Shown: piece after piece, positions 23,163 through 31,394 of the stretch
Position numbering within the stretch: the stretch's first letter is position 1
How the letters are laid out: each line of letters opens with the position of its first letter
Source of the DNA: JAKAUF01 sp050746205
Lineage (GTDB): Bacteria > Acidobacteriota > Terriglobia > Terriglobales > SCQP01
Length of the DNA stretch: 37,327 nucleotides
Direction of reading: 5' to 3'
NCBI GenBank assembly: GCA_050746205.1
Contig: JBOGKW010000012.1
Coordinates: 1 to 37,327 of the forward strand
The notes under the pieces: generated by a model
The model's database searches: none
What the model was told of the DNA's origin: nothing
The model's input: only the letters and a program-made list of their open reading frames with translations
Made by a program: the position numbers and the translations under genes

Positions 23163-24110
23163 ATGCCCGAGGCGGCGATTCAAATCGAACATCTGGTGAA
23201 GCGCTATGCCGGCCCGAACGGTGGAGTGCTGGCCGTGGACGGCGTGAATCTGCGCGTCGCCGCGGGCGAACTGTTCGGCCTGCTGGGGCCCAACGGAGCG
23301 GGCAAGACCACCACCGTCGGCGTCTGTACCACGCGGGTGCGGCCCACCGCCGGCCAGGTCCACGTCGGCGGGGTAGACGTGGTGGCCGATCCACCGCGGG
23401 CGCGCGCCGGCATCGGCGTGGTGACGCAGTATCGTGCGCTGGACCGCGGCGCCACCGCTTGGGAGAACTTGTACTTTCACTGCCGGTATTTTGGCTGGCC
23501 GGCCGCCGCCAGCCGCCGCCGGGCGGACCAGCTGCTGGCCGAGTTCCAGCTGGCCGACCGGCGCGACGCCCGGCCAGACAGCTTCTCCGGCGGCATGGCG
23601 CAGCGGCTCCAGATCGCCCGCGCCGTGGCCCACCGGCCGGGGGTGCTGTTTTTGGACGAGCCCACCGCCGGCCTGGACCCGCAGAGCCGCCTGGCGGTCT
23701 GGGAGCTGGTGCAACGCCTGCGGGCCGGGGGCATCACCGTGCTGCTCACCACCCATTACATTGAGGAGGCCGAGCGGCTCTGCGACCAGGTGGCGATCAT
23801 GGACCACGGCAAGATCCTGGTCTGCGATTCCCCGGCGCGGCTGAAACAGAGCACCGGCGCCGGGGCGGTGGCGCGAGTCAGCGTCGAGCATCCGGGCGCC
23901 GAACTGGAGGCGCGGCTGCGAGCGCTGCCGGGCGTGATCCAAGTCGAGCCGGTGGCCGAGGGCTACCGCCTCCGGGCGCGGGCGCGGGACGGGCTGGCGC
24001 CGGCGGTGGCGGCTGCGGCGCAAAGCTTCGGCCTGCGCGATTTCGCCGTGCACGAGCCCAGCCTGGAAACCATCTTCATCCACCTCACCGGAAGGGAGCT
24101 GCGCGATTGA
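23163..24110 (+). CDS. ABC transporter ATP-binding protein, DrrA-like
   Basis: This 315-residue ATPase drives an ABC-2 exporter. It has Walker A GPNGAGKTT at 42-50, the SFSGGMAQRLQIARA signature, Walker B VLFLDEPTAGLD and the H-loop TTHYIEEAERL. A C-terminal extension of about 90 residues follows, as in DrrA-type drug and lipid exporters. The only likely start is ATG 23163, apparently on a leaderless message. The permease start overlaps the last codons by 4 nt, so the two are coupled. Substrate is unknown; the subgroup handles antibiotics, lipids or polysaccharides. Confidence 0.93.
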   Translation: MPEAAIQIEHLVKRYAGPNGGVLAVDGVNLRVAAGELFGLLGPNGAGKTTTVGVCTTRVRPTAGQVHVGGVDVVADPPRARAGIGVVTQYRALDRGATAWENLYFHCRYFGWPAAASRRRADQLLAEFQLADRRDARPDSFSGGMAQRLQIARAVAHRPGVLFLDEPTAGLDPQSRLAVWELVQRLRAGGITVLLTTHYIEEAERLCDQVAIMDHGKILVCDSPARLKQSTGAGAVARVSVEHPGAELEARLRALPGVIQVEPVAEGYRLRARARDGLAPAVAAAAQSFGLRDFAVHEPSLETIFIHLTGRELRD

Positions 24111-24961
24111 GCGCCCCCACCATTCCCCTCGCCCCGCTGCCCACCCCGCCCCGCGCCGACGCCCGCCCCAGGCCCAGCTATGCCGGGGTGTTTTGGGGCC
24201 TGATGCTACGCGACGCGCGCCTGCTGCGACGTGACCTGTTCAGCTTCGTGGTGCGGACGGTGATGAACCCGCTGTTTTTCGTCTTTATCTTCACCTACAT
24301 CATGCCCAAGATCGGGCAGGACTTCACCGGTGTGGGCGCGGCCAACTTCGCCACCATTCTCGTCCCCGGGTTGGTCGGCATCGCCATTTTGTTCCAAGGC
24401 ATCATGGCCGTGGCCCTGCCGCTTTCCGTCGAGCTCAGCGGCACGCATGAGATTGAGGACCGGCTGATGGCCCCCTTGCCGATCGGCTGGGTGGCGTTCG
24501 AGAAGATCTTCTTCAGCGTGTTTCAGAGTTTTTTGGCGGCGGTGGTGGTCTTCCCGATGGTGTACTTCATCCCCGCCACGCCGGTGCACGTGCACGTGGC
24601 CAGTTGGTCGCTGCTGGTGGTGGTGATCGTGCTGTCTAGCTTTGCCGCCGGGGCTCTGGGGTTGACCATCGGCACCTTGGTCAAGCCGCAGCAGATCGGG
24701 ATGATTTTTGCCGTGGTGTTGACGCCGATCATCTTTTTGGGCTGCGTCTACTATCCCTGGGCGCTGCTGAGCCGGGTCCGCTGGCTGCAGATCGTGAGCC
24801 TGGCCAATCCGCTGGTCTACGTCAGCGAAGGGCTGCGCGCGGCCCTCACGCCGACGGTGCCGCACATGCCGGCGTGGGCGTTTCTGGCCGCGCTGGTGCT
24901 GTCGGCGGTGGGGTTCAGCTGGTGGGGGATCGCCGGGTTCCGGCGGCGCGTCATCGATTGA
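24107..24961 (+). CDS. ABC-2 type transporter permease, DrrB-like
   Basis: This 284-residue inner-membrane permease has an N-terminal amphipathic stretch and about six transmembrane helices, beginning near residue 47 (FSFVVRTVMNPLFFVFIFTYI) and ending near 275. The ABC-2 hallmark is the fifth-helix region IIFLGCVYYPWALL. Start is TTG 24107, within the overlap with the ATPase stop codon (ATTGA). With the upstream ATPase it forms a complete half-size exporter that would work as a dimer of both subunits. A proline-rich N-terminal tail of about 30 residues is not a family feature. Confidence 0.9.
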   Translation: MSAPTIPLAPLPTPPRADARPRPSYAGVFWGLMLRDARLLRRDLFSFVVRTVMNPLFFVFIFTYIMPKIGQDFTGVGAANFATILVPGLVGIAILFQGIMAVALPLSVELSGTHEIEDRLMAPLPIGWVAFEKIFFSVFQSFLAAVVVFPMVYFIPATPVHVHVASWSLLVVVIVLSSFAAGALGLTIGTLVKPQQIGMIFAVVLTPIIFLGCVYYPWALLSRVRWLQIVSLANPLVYVSEGLRAALTPTVPHMPAWAFLAALVLSAVGFSWWGIAGFRRRVID

Positions 24962-25156
24962 GAGATTCGGGCGGCGCCAGCCGGCAGCGGGCCCCGCCGC
25001 CTCTGGGACGACCGCCTCGCTGCCCGCCCTGGCCGGGGGGACGGGTTACCACTGGCGCACCTGGTGCGGCGACCAAGGCGCCGCCGCGCCTCCGCCGCGA
25101 TATTCTAAGGCAGCTTCGCGGCAGCGGCGCGCTAGCGCTGCGCCCCCAAACCCATC

Positions 25157-27388
25157 ATGATGCGTTTCGGCTTCAATCCCGAAAAGGCGCTGGCCACGGC
25201 CGACCGGCTGGTGCAACAGGGCAAGTTTCCCCAAGCCATTGAGCTGTACGAAAAGGTGCTGGCGCAGCAGTCCAGCAATCTGATCCTGCGCAACAACCTG
25301 GGCGACCTCTACGCCAAGGTGGGCCGCAACGAGGATGCGGTCAAGATGTTCAGCGCGGTCGCCGACCAGCTTGAGCAGCAGGGTCTGACGCCGCGCCTGG
25401 CGGCGGTACTGAAAAAAATCCTGCGCTTCGAGCCGCAAGCGCCCGGCGTGGAGCAGCGGCTGGCCGAATGCCTGATCGCACAGGGCGTGCACACCGAGGC
25501 GCGGAGCCTGCTGCTGACGCTGGCGGAGCGGGCGGAACAAGACGGCGACTGGCGGCAGGCCATCACCACGCTGGGACACATCGCCAACCTGGAGGCGGAC
25601 CAGCCGCGGCTGAAGGTGCGGCTGGCCCGCGCCCGGCTGCGCGCCGGCGACAATGAGCGGGCGCAGACGGAGTTGTTGGCCGCGGCCAAGCTGCTGCTGG
25701 ATAAAAAGGATTGGGAGGGTCTGGACGCGGCGCTGCACGAATTGCAGACGCTGGGCACCGAGTCCGCGGAGTACCGCTTGCTGGCGGCGCGCAGCTTGCT
25801 GGCGCAGGGCCGGCCGGAGGAGGCGGCGGCGGCGCTGCCCAAGGCCGACGAACTGGCCCGGCTGGGGCCGGAGGCCGCCGGGGTGTGGCGCATCGCCTGC
25901 GACTGCGAGGCTTACGATCAGGCGATCGGGTTGGGCCGCTCCGGATTGCGCCTCGGGCACGCCATTGGCGGGGCCGTGGGCCAGTGGTTTATCGAACACA
26001 AGATGCTGGACCGGGCGCTGGAGTGGATCCGGGGTGATGCCGAGTTTTACCGCCGCGGCGACCTGGAGCCGATCTGGCTGGAGTTGCTGCAAGCGGTGCA
26101 GGTGGCAGATCCGGAATACTTGCCCGCACTGGAAACCTGGCTGGAGTTGGTGAGCGAGGATCGGCGCAGCCGCCGGTCGGTCCGGCTGCGGCTGGCGCCC
26201 GCCTATGAACGGGTCGGGCAATGGGCGCAAGCGGCGGAGTGCTACCGCGCGTTGCTGGATGAGGAGCCCGGGCATCCGGACCACTCGCGCGCGCTGCAGC
26301 GGGTCCGCGTGCAGCTCGGTGAGATCAGCGAGGCAGTGGAGCCGCCGCCGGAGACGGCGCCCGAGGCGGAGCCGGAAATGGCGCCTCCCGTCGCTGCGGC
26401 GGCGGCCACGACCGAGGAATTTCTGATTGGGCCGGTGGCGACGGAGGGCGGCGAGCCGGGCGCGTGGGAAGCGCCGCCGCCGGAGACCGCCGAGCCGCCG
26501 GCGCACGCGCCCAGCGCGGCAGCGGCCCGGGCCGGTGGCCAGGAACGGGCCGTTGAGATTGACTTGACCGAAGAATGGCAGGCGGTCGAGCCCGCCGGCG
26601 ACGAGGATGGCGAGGAGCGCGCGCGAGAGGTCGCCTTCTACATTGCCAATGGCATGTATGAGGAGGCTGGGCGGGCCCTGGCCAAGGAGCGACATCGCCA
26701 TCCCGGCGATTCCCGGTTGCAGCAGTTGGAAGGGCAACTGGCGGCGGCCAAGGACGGCTCCGGCGCGCCCCAGCCCACGCACCCCACCGCCCCGGCGCCG
26801 GCCCTGGCCGCCTCCAGCGCGGCGCCGGCCGGCACGGGATTTGATCCGCTCGCCAACTTGCTGGCCGCCCAACCCGATGGACCTGCGGCGGCCGTGACCG
26901 CACCGGGACCCCGGGCCGTGGGCGCGGCCGGCCCGGGACTGTTAGACGAAGTGTTTCAGGAGTTCCGCAGCGCCATCGAGGCCAGCGAGGCGCACGACGC
27001 CACCGATCCAGAGGCGCGCTACAACCTGGGCTTGGCCTATCGCGAGATGGGGCTGCTGGAAGAGGCGGTCGGGGAGTTGCAGAAGGCGTTTACCAGCTGG
27101 CAGGCGCGGGGTGGCCCGCCGCAACGGCTGCTGAGTTGCGGCGCCACCATCGCCCTGTGTTTCCAGGCCAACGGCATGCCGGAGCTGGCCTTGCAATGGT
27201 ATGAATCCACCTTGGCGCAGCCCGGGCTAACGTCGCGGGAGGCGCTGGGCCCGCGCTTCGAGGCCGCCAAGCTGCTTGAGGAGATGGGCCGCAAGGAGCC
27301 CGCCCTGGCCCATTACCGCCAGGTCTACGCCGCCGACGTGGATTATCAGGACGTGGCGGAGTGCGTTAAACGGCTGGGCCGCGCCTAA
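25157..27388 (+). CDS. Large tetratricopeptide-repeat protein
   Basis: This 743-residue cytoplasmic protein is built from helical TPR-type repeats. Clear units begin at FPQAIELYEKVLAQ (about residue 24), NEDAVKMFSAVADQ (about 59) and, near the C-terminus, DPEARYNLGLAYREMGLLEEAVGELQKAF. A low-complexity Pro/Ala/Glu linker occupies about 395-475 and a second about 535-595. There is no signal peptide or enzyme domain. TPR proteins act as scaffolds; the partner here is unknown. Start is ATG 25157, with a second ATG as the next codon. A TATTCT element at about 25102 may be its promoter. The gene stands alone and is followed by repeat copy 2. Confidence 0.85.
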   Translation: MMRFGFNPEKALATADRLVQQGKFPQAIELYEKVLAQQSSNLILRNNLGDLYAKVGRNEDAVKMFSAVADQLEQQGLTPRLAAVLKKILRFEPQAPGVEQRLAECLIAQGVHTEARSLLLTLAERAEQDGDWRQAITTLGHIANLEADQPRLKVRLARARLRAGDNERAQTELLAAAKLLLDKKDWEGLDAALHELQTLGTESAEYRLLAARSLLAQGRPEEAAAALPKADELARLGPEAAGVWRIACDCEAYDQAIGLGRSGLRLGHAIGGAVGQWFIEHKMLDRALEWIRGDAEFYRRGDLEPIWLELLQAVQVADPEYLPALETWLELVSEDRRSRRSVRLRLAPAYERVGQWAQAAECYRALLDEEPGHPDHSRALQRVRVQLGEISEAVEPPPETAPEAEPEMAPPVAAAAATTEEFLIGPVATEGGEPGAWEAPPPETAEPPAHAPSAAAARAGGQERAVEIDLTEEWQAVEPAGDEDGEERAREVAFYIANGMYEEAGRALAKERHRHPGDSRLQQLEGQLAAAKDGSGAPQPTHPTAPAPALAASSAAPAGTGFDPLANLLAAQPDGPAAAVTAPGPRAVGAAGPGLLDEVFQEFRSAIEASEAHDATDPEARYNLGLAYREMGLLEEAVGELQKAFTSWQARGGPPQRLLSCGATIALCFQANGMPELALQWYESTLAQPGLTSREALGPRFEAAKLLEEMGRKEPALAHYRQVYAADVDYQDVAECVKRLGRA

Positions 27389-27414
27389 AAAACAAGCATC
27401 TGGCCCCCTTAGCG

Positions 27415-27517
27415 GCAACTTGGAGACCCCCTGAGCGCCAGCGGGCGTCCGTTGCCGGCCGCCGAAGCCCAGCCGCAGCAACCAGCGGGAGCGTCCAGAA
27501 TAGGGCGACTGAGCCGC
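27415..27517 (+). repeat. 103-bp dispersed repeat, copy 2
   Basis: This copy begins 26 bp after the TPR gene stop codon, in the same orientation as copy 1. GCAAC/GTTGC pairing is kept, but the last hairpin has one mismatch (GCGAC/GCCGC). It is followed at about 27536 by a second GAATCGGGCCGGCTGAGCC unit, a partial duplication of its own end. Confidence 0.85.
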
Positions 27518-27843
27518 TAGCGGCGGGGCCGTCCCGAATCGGGCCGGCTGAGCCAACCCAGACCGGAGCCGCCGCATCTTATTTGAGCTTTCATGTAGGA
27601 CGGGGCCCAGGCTCCCTTCCCCGCGCCGCTCCCGCCGCAGTTCGGCCGGGGGGCTTCCCCGTGGCGTCGGCGCCCTCGCTGTTGGGAAACCCGCCGCTTT
27701 CATGGGCGCACGCAGCCGGCTCATGTTTCTCCGCCGCCCGCCGCCTACCGCTTGGGAAAAATGTCGCATTCCAGCATGCAGATGAATGAAAGCAAAGCCT
27801 CGGCGATGCGACAAGTTACAAAAAAAATCCCCTGCCACCCGCT
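27518..27843. other. 326-bp spacer between repeat copies 2 and 3
   Basis: This spacer holds no gene I can support; the short frames on both strands run into the repeats. It contains a less G+C-rich patch (27740-27830) with an 8-A run at about 27821-27828. A similar A-run precedes copy 2, about 23 bp upstream of it. Confidence 0.5.
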
Positions 27844-27946
27844 GCAACTTGGAGACGCCCGGAGCGCCAGCAGGCGTCAGTTGCCGGTCGTCGCAGCCCA
27901 GCCGCGGCGACAAGCGGGAGCGTCCAGAATAGGGCGGCTGAGCCGC
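27844..27946 (+). repeat. 103-bp dispersed repeat, copy 3
   Basis: This copy has the best folding potential. GCAACT pairs with AGTTGC, enclosing GACGCC with GGCGTC. GTCGTCGC pairs with GCGGCGAC, and the end forms GCGGC-TGA-GCCGC. It ends 41 bp beyond the stop codon of the M23 gene, in the convergent gap shared with copy 2. Confidence 0.85.
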
Positions 27947-27987
27947 ATCGGGTGGCTGAGCTGCCTTCGGAATGCCCGTTCGGTCGG

Positions 27988-28830
27988 CTACAGGTAGGGG
28001 TAGGGGTTGACCGGGACGTTGTGGATGCGCACCTCGTAGTGAAGGTGCGGCCCGGTGCTGCGCCCGCTGTCACCGCTGTAGGCGATGACCTCGCCCTCGC
28101 TGACGTGCTGGCCGACGGCCACGGCGAAGGCCGATAGATGCGCATAGAGCGTGGTGAACCCGTGGCCGTGACTCACGATGACGCATTTGCCATACCCTTC
28201 CATGCGCGCGGCATAGGTGACCCTGCCATTGGCGGCGACGCGCACGGGCGTGCCCGCGTCCACGGCGATGTCAATGCCGGGATGAAATGCGCCTTCGCCC
28301 GTGAATGGGTCCCGCCGCTCGCCGAAGGGGCTGGAGATCCATCCCTGCACCGGCCAGATGTCCGGACGCCATAGCTGCTCGCCGAGCCGGTCCAGCAGCC
28401 GGCCATCCAGGGCGCCGGTTTCGAGGGCCTCGAAGTTGCGCAGGCTGGCGCTGTACAAATGCGCGCTATCGCCATCCGCGCTCACGGTCTGCAAATGGCC
28501 GGCCAGGGTCAGGTGGCGGCCAAAGCTGTACAGCGACGACACCTCGCTAGCCAGGGAGCCGAGGCTGGCGACCTCGGCGCGGGTCTGCTGGGTTTCCTTG
28601 CGCGCGCTGGCGAGCTGTTGCACCAACGCCGTCCGTTCCTGGCGCAGATCGTCGAACCGCCGCACCTTGGTTAGCATGTGCGTGTACGACCCCGCCAATC
28701 CCAGCAACGTGCCCGCTCCCACCAGCGCGAAGATGACGAATAGCACCACCCACTGCACCGGGATGCGAATGCGGCGCAGTTGGCCGTCCCAGTCATGCGT
28801 GACAATAAAGATGTAATAGCGTTTGCGCAT
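27988..28830 (-). CDS. M23 family murein endopeptidase (MepM/LytM type)
   Basis: This 280-residue protein has one membrane helix at about 27-47, a periplasmic coiled coil at about 60-100 and a C-terminal zinc LytM domain. The metal site is HPGID (H183, D187) and HLHYE (H262, H264), so the active site is intact. Such enzymes cut peptide cross-links in the cell wall. ATG 28830 is chosen because a good promoter (28854-28882) would start transcription near 28847, which rules out the TTG at 28863. The leader would then be short with no clear ribosome site. The gene converges with the TPR gene. Confidence 0.92.
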   Translation of the reverse strand: MRKRYYIFIVTHDWDGQLRRIRIPVQWVVLFVIFALVGAGTLLGLAGSYTHMLTKVRRFDDLRQERTALVQQLASARKETQQTRAEVASLGSLASEVSSLYSFGRHLTLAGHLQTVSADGDSAHLYSASLRNFEALETGALDGRLLDRLGEQLWRPDIWPVQGWISSPFGERRDPFTGEGAFHPGIDIAVDAGTPVRVAANGRVTYAARMEGYGKCVIVSHGHGFTTLYAHLSAFAVAVGQHVSEGEVIAYSGDSGRSTGPHLHYEVRIHNVPVNPYPYL

Positions 28831-28853
28831 GGAGGTGGGGCGGAGATTCTCGG

Positions 28854-28882
28854 AATGTAGCAATGCCGCCTAGGAGTGTCAA
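28854..28882 (-). promoter_or_regulatory. Sigma-70-type promoter for the M23 peptidase
   Basis: On the minus strand TTGACA (28882-28877) and TACATT (28859-28854) are separated by exactly 17 bp. It is the best classical promoter in the window, about 17 nt of leader before ATG 28830. Confidence 0.75.
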
Positions 28883-29033
28883 GGTACGCAGGGCCAGGAC
28901 TGAGGTGGACGTTCGGGCAGGCTCCTGCGGCGGCCGGCCCCCGCGCTGGGGTGGGAAGGGGTGGCCGGGGCGCAAGCCCCGTGGAATCAGTCTCGAACGC
29001 GCGGTGTTCGCCGGGGGACATCCCGCCGAAGGT

Positions 29034-29573
29034 TCAGGCGGACTCCATGTCCCGCCGGCGGAGATATTCCGTCCGTCCCCGGACGATGGCCTCGATCGCC
29101 GCCGGTCGGGGCGCCCAGCCTTGGCTGGCGACGTGTTTGCGTTCCAGGGTTTTATAACTGCGAAAAAAGTGCTCGATCAGGAGCAGTTCGTCCTCGCTGA
29201 CATCCTCCAATTCGCGGATGCTGCGATAGCTCGGGTCATCCACCGCGGCGGCGAGCACCTTGTCGTCATCGCCTTTTTCATCCTGCATTTTGAGCAGTCC
29301 GATCGGCCGGGCGCGCAGCATCACGCCCACGTCCAGGGGCTCGCTGATCATCACCAGCACGTCCACCGGATCGCCGTCTTCGGCGATGGTGCCGGGGATG
29401 AAGCCGTAGGCGGTGGGATAAAACATCGAAGCATAGAGCACGCGATCCAGGCGGAAGACGCCGAGATGTACGTCGTATTCGTACTTGGTGCGGGTGCCGC
29501 GGGGAATTTCAATGATGGCGTGAACCCACTCCGGCGCCTCGGCGCCGATCGGCAGATCCTTCAGATTATCCAT
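29034..29573 (-). CDS. ppa: Inorganic pyrophosphatase, family I
   Basis: This 179-residue cytoplasmic enzyme hydrolyses pyrophosphate and so pulls biosynthetic reactions forward. The metal-binding signature is DGDPVDV at 66-72, preceded by IEIPRGTRTKYEYD and YPTAYGFIPGT, all standard for the family. Length is normal. TAGAAT lies 5 nt before ATG 29573, without a Shine-Dalgarno, suggesting a leaderless message from its own promoter. The upstream metallo-hydrolase ends only 39 bp away on the same strand, so read-through is also possible. Confidence 0.97.
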   Translation of the reverse strand: MDNLKDLPIGAEAPEWVHAIIEIPRGTRTKYEYDVHLGVFRLDRVLYASMFYPTAYGFIPGTIAEDGDPVDVLVMISEPLDVGVMLRARPIGLLKMQDEKGDDDKVLAAAVDDPSYRSIRELEDVSEDELLLIEHFFRSYKTLERKHVASQGWAPRPAAIEAIVRGRTEYLRRRDMESA

Positions 29574-29578
29574 GACTG

Positions 29579-29584
29579 ATTCTA
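29579..29584 (-). promoter_or_regulatory. -10-like TAGAAT, 5 nt before the ppa ATG
   Basis: Minus-strand TAGAAT is followed by CAGTC and then the ATG. No ribosome site is present. Confidence 0.5.
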
Positions 29585-29612
29585 TCGGAGCGGGTGGCGC
29601 GCCCGCCGCGAG

Positions 29613-30392
29613 CTAATAGACGAGCGGCGGCAGCGGCGCGTCTTGCGGCGCCACGCACAAACGGGGGCGATGGCCGCCGGCGGCCAGCGCCCGCTCCGCG
29701 GCCAGTTGCGCCAGCGCCGGCAGGTTGTTCTGCCGGCTGAGGTGGGCGAGGACCAGGTCCGCCGCGCGACCGTCGAAATCACCCGCCAGAAACGCGGCCA
29801 GGCCGTCGTTGGACAAGTGACCGACGGCGCTGAGCACGCGCTGCTTCAAGGCCCAATCGTAGGGGCCGGTCTTCAGCATCTCGACGTCGTGATTGGCCTC
29901 CGCCACCAGACCATCGCAATTGCGCATGGCGTTGCGCACGGCCGGGGTGAGGTGGCCAAGGTCGGTAATGATGGCCAGTTTGACGCCCTCGGCGCGGAAG
30001 GTGAACCCCACCGGATCGGCGGCGTCATGCGGAACCGGGACCGGCGTCACCTCAATGTCGCCGATGGTGAAGGGGACGCCGGTGGTGAAGGTTTCCCATC
30101 GCGTCACGCGCAGCGCCACGCTGGCCAGCGCTTGCCGCGTGCCCGCGTTGCCGTAGACCGGAGCGTGAAAATCCGCCGAGAGGAGACGCAGGCCCTGGAC
30201 ATGGTCGTGGTGCTCATGGCTGACGACGATGGCGTGCACCGGGCCCTCGATCCCCGCCGCCCGCATGCGGCGCCGGAGTTCGCGGCGGCTGAACCCGGCG
30301 TCCACCACGAGTGTGGTGCGGCGCGTCTCGATGACCGCGCAGTTGCCCTGGCTGCCGCTGCCCAGAATAGACAGGCGTACCACGCGGACCAT
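29613..30392 (-). CDS. Metallo-beta-lactamase-fold hydrolase, YycJ/WalJ type
   Basis: This 259-residue hydrolase has the metal motif SHEHHDH (H59, H61, D63, H64), an opening LSILGSGSQGNCAVIE and the VAEANHD and GHLSNDGLAAFL blocks. These fit the YycJ/WalJ group of MBL proteins, thought to act as nucleases or in cell-wall/DNA coordination; the exact role is not settled. Start is ATG 30392. It is followed by ppa on the same strand. Nothing suggests an antibiotic-degrading enzyme. Confidence 0.88.
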   Translation of the reverse strand: MVRVVRLSILGSGSQGNCAVIETRRTTLVVDAGFSRRELRRRMRAAGIEGPVHAIVVSHEHHDHVQGLRLLSADFHAPVYGNAGTRQALASVALRVTRWETFTTGVPFTIGDIEVTPVPVPHDAADPVGFTFRAEGVKLAIITDLGHLTPAVRNAMRNCDGLVAEANHDVEMLKTGPYDWALKQRVLSAVGHLSNDGLAAFLAGDFDGRAADLVLAHLSRQNNLPALAQLAAERALAAGGHRPRLCVAPQDAPLPPLVY

Positions 30393-30428
30393 GGTACCAG
30401 TCGCGCTGCCCGGGCCGCGACGCCAAAC

Positions 30429-30445
30429 GGGCGGCTGCGCCGCCC
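30429..30445. repeat. Hairpin GGGCGGC-TGC-GCCGCCC
   Basis: A perfect 7-bp stem with a 3-nt loop, similar to the GGGCGGCTGAGCCGC end of the 103-bp repeat. Confidence 0.6.
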
Positions 30446-30558
30446 CACTTGGCCGAAACCTTCCGTCTGCCGGGACAATCTACCGAGTAGGAGCATCCGG
30501 AACGCCACCCCGCCGTCCGCGCGGCCAGTTGCGCTGGCAGGCGTGGGCCGGGAGAATG

Positions 30559-30588
30559 CCGGACAGCGGCTCAGCCGCCACTGTCCGG
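30559..30588. repeat. 30-bp inverted repeat, CCGGACAG stem
   Basis: CCGGACAG and CTGTCCGG form an 8-bp outer stem, with a GCGGCTCAGCCGC palindrome nested inside it. That inner palindrome is the reverse complement of the hairpin that ends the 103-bp repeat. It sits about 145 bp before the next gene. Confidence 0.65.
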
Positions 30589-30732
30589 GGGCTGCTTCGA
30601 GCTGGTCGCGGCTGCGGCGGGGCTCCTTGCGGGGTCCCCAGCATGCAGCGGCGCATGCAGGGTCGGGACGGCTGGCGACGGAGGTGCGCTGGCGCACGGT
30701 GCGCCGCCAAGTTGGCCCGAAAGGAGGCTGGC

Positions 30733-31380
30733 ATGGAAGCAGGAGCGGAAGCGACCGCCGGCGGCGGGACGCCGGCACGGCGTGGCGAGCCGCTGTCGCA
30801 GGAGACGTTGCTGCAGTTGTTTCAGGCGCTCGTGGACAAAAACTATTCCGCCATCGGGCTGCACGACGACGCGCTGGCGGGGTATGTGGCCCGCGTGCTG
30901 GCGGCGTTTGCCCGGCCCGCGGCGCTGTATGCGGTGTGCAATGAGCAGGGCCGGCGCTTGCACAGGCTAGGCGAGATGCTGGCCGCCAGCGACCCGGTGC
31001 ACGGCGGCGCGGGGTCATTCGAGCGCGAGGCGGCGGTGCGCCGGCAGATCGGCGATTTCGCGCTGTTTTTCACCGGCATGTATCCGGAGAGCCTGCGCGG
31101 CCGGCGCGGCGACGATCGGCTGCTGGAGTTTGTCGCCGCCGGCAAGGAGTCCTATCAGATTGTCAGCGCCTACGAGCACACCCGGGCGGAATGCGAACCC
31201 CCTCCCGAATGGGCCGCCGTGGCGCTGCCGGTGGCGGAAGAACGCGCGCCGCGCGGACCGCTGTTCGCCGCCTTGGCCAGTCACTTCGAGCGCTGCATGT
31301 ACGGTCTCAACTTGGTGAAAAGCGAGATCGCCAGCTTCGGCGACCCCGCCTATCAGGCCGCGCGTGAGCTGCTGATGTAG
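30733..31380 (+). CDS. Conserved hypothetical protein, upstream of an FmdB gene
   Basis: I do not recognise this 215-residue soluble protein. After a Gly/Ala-rich start it is mainly helical, with LQLFQALVDKNYSAIGLHDDALAGYVARVLAAF at its head and a C-terminal HFERCMYGLNLVKSEIASFGD block. There is no signal peptide or membrane helix. The start is firm: AAGGAGG lies 5 nt before ATG 30733, the best ribosome site in the window. The next gene, an FmdB-type zinc ribbon, begins 14 bp after the stop codon, so the two are likely co-expressed. The quality of the start and the coding pattern make it a real gene. Confidence 0.75.
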   Translation: MEAGAEATAGGGTPARRGEPLSQETLLQLFQALVDKNYSAIGLHDDALAGYVARVLAAFARPAALYAVCNEQGRRLHRLGEMLAASDPVHGGAGSFEREAAVRRQIGDFALFFTGMYPESLRGRRGDDRLLEFVAAGKESYQIVSAYEHTRAECEPPPEWAAVALPVAEERAPRGPLFAALASHFERCMYGLNLVKSEIASFGDPAYQAARELLM

Positions 31381-31394
31381 ACTACAAGGTAAAG

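Larger units (their letters stand above)
30393..30732. other. 340-bp divergent intergenic region
   Basis: This region lies between the divergent MBL-fold gene and the hypothetical gene at 30733. It holds two strong hairpins, annotated separately, and no supported gene. An open frame crosses it on the plus strand but has no coding character. Confidence 0.55.
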
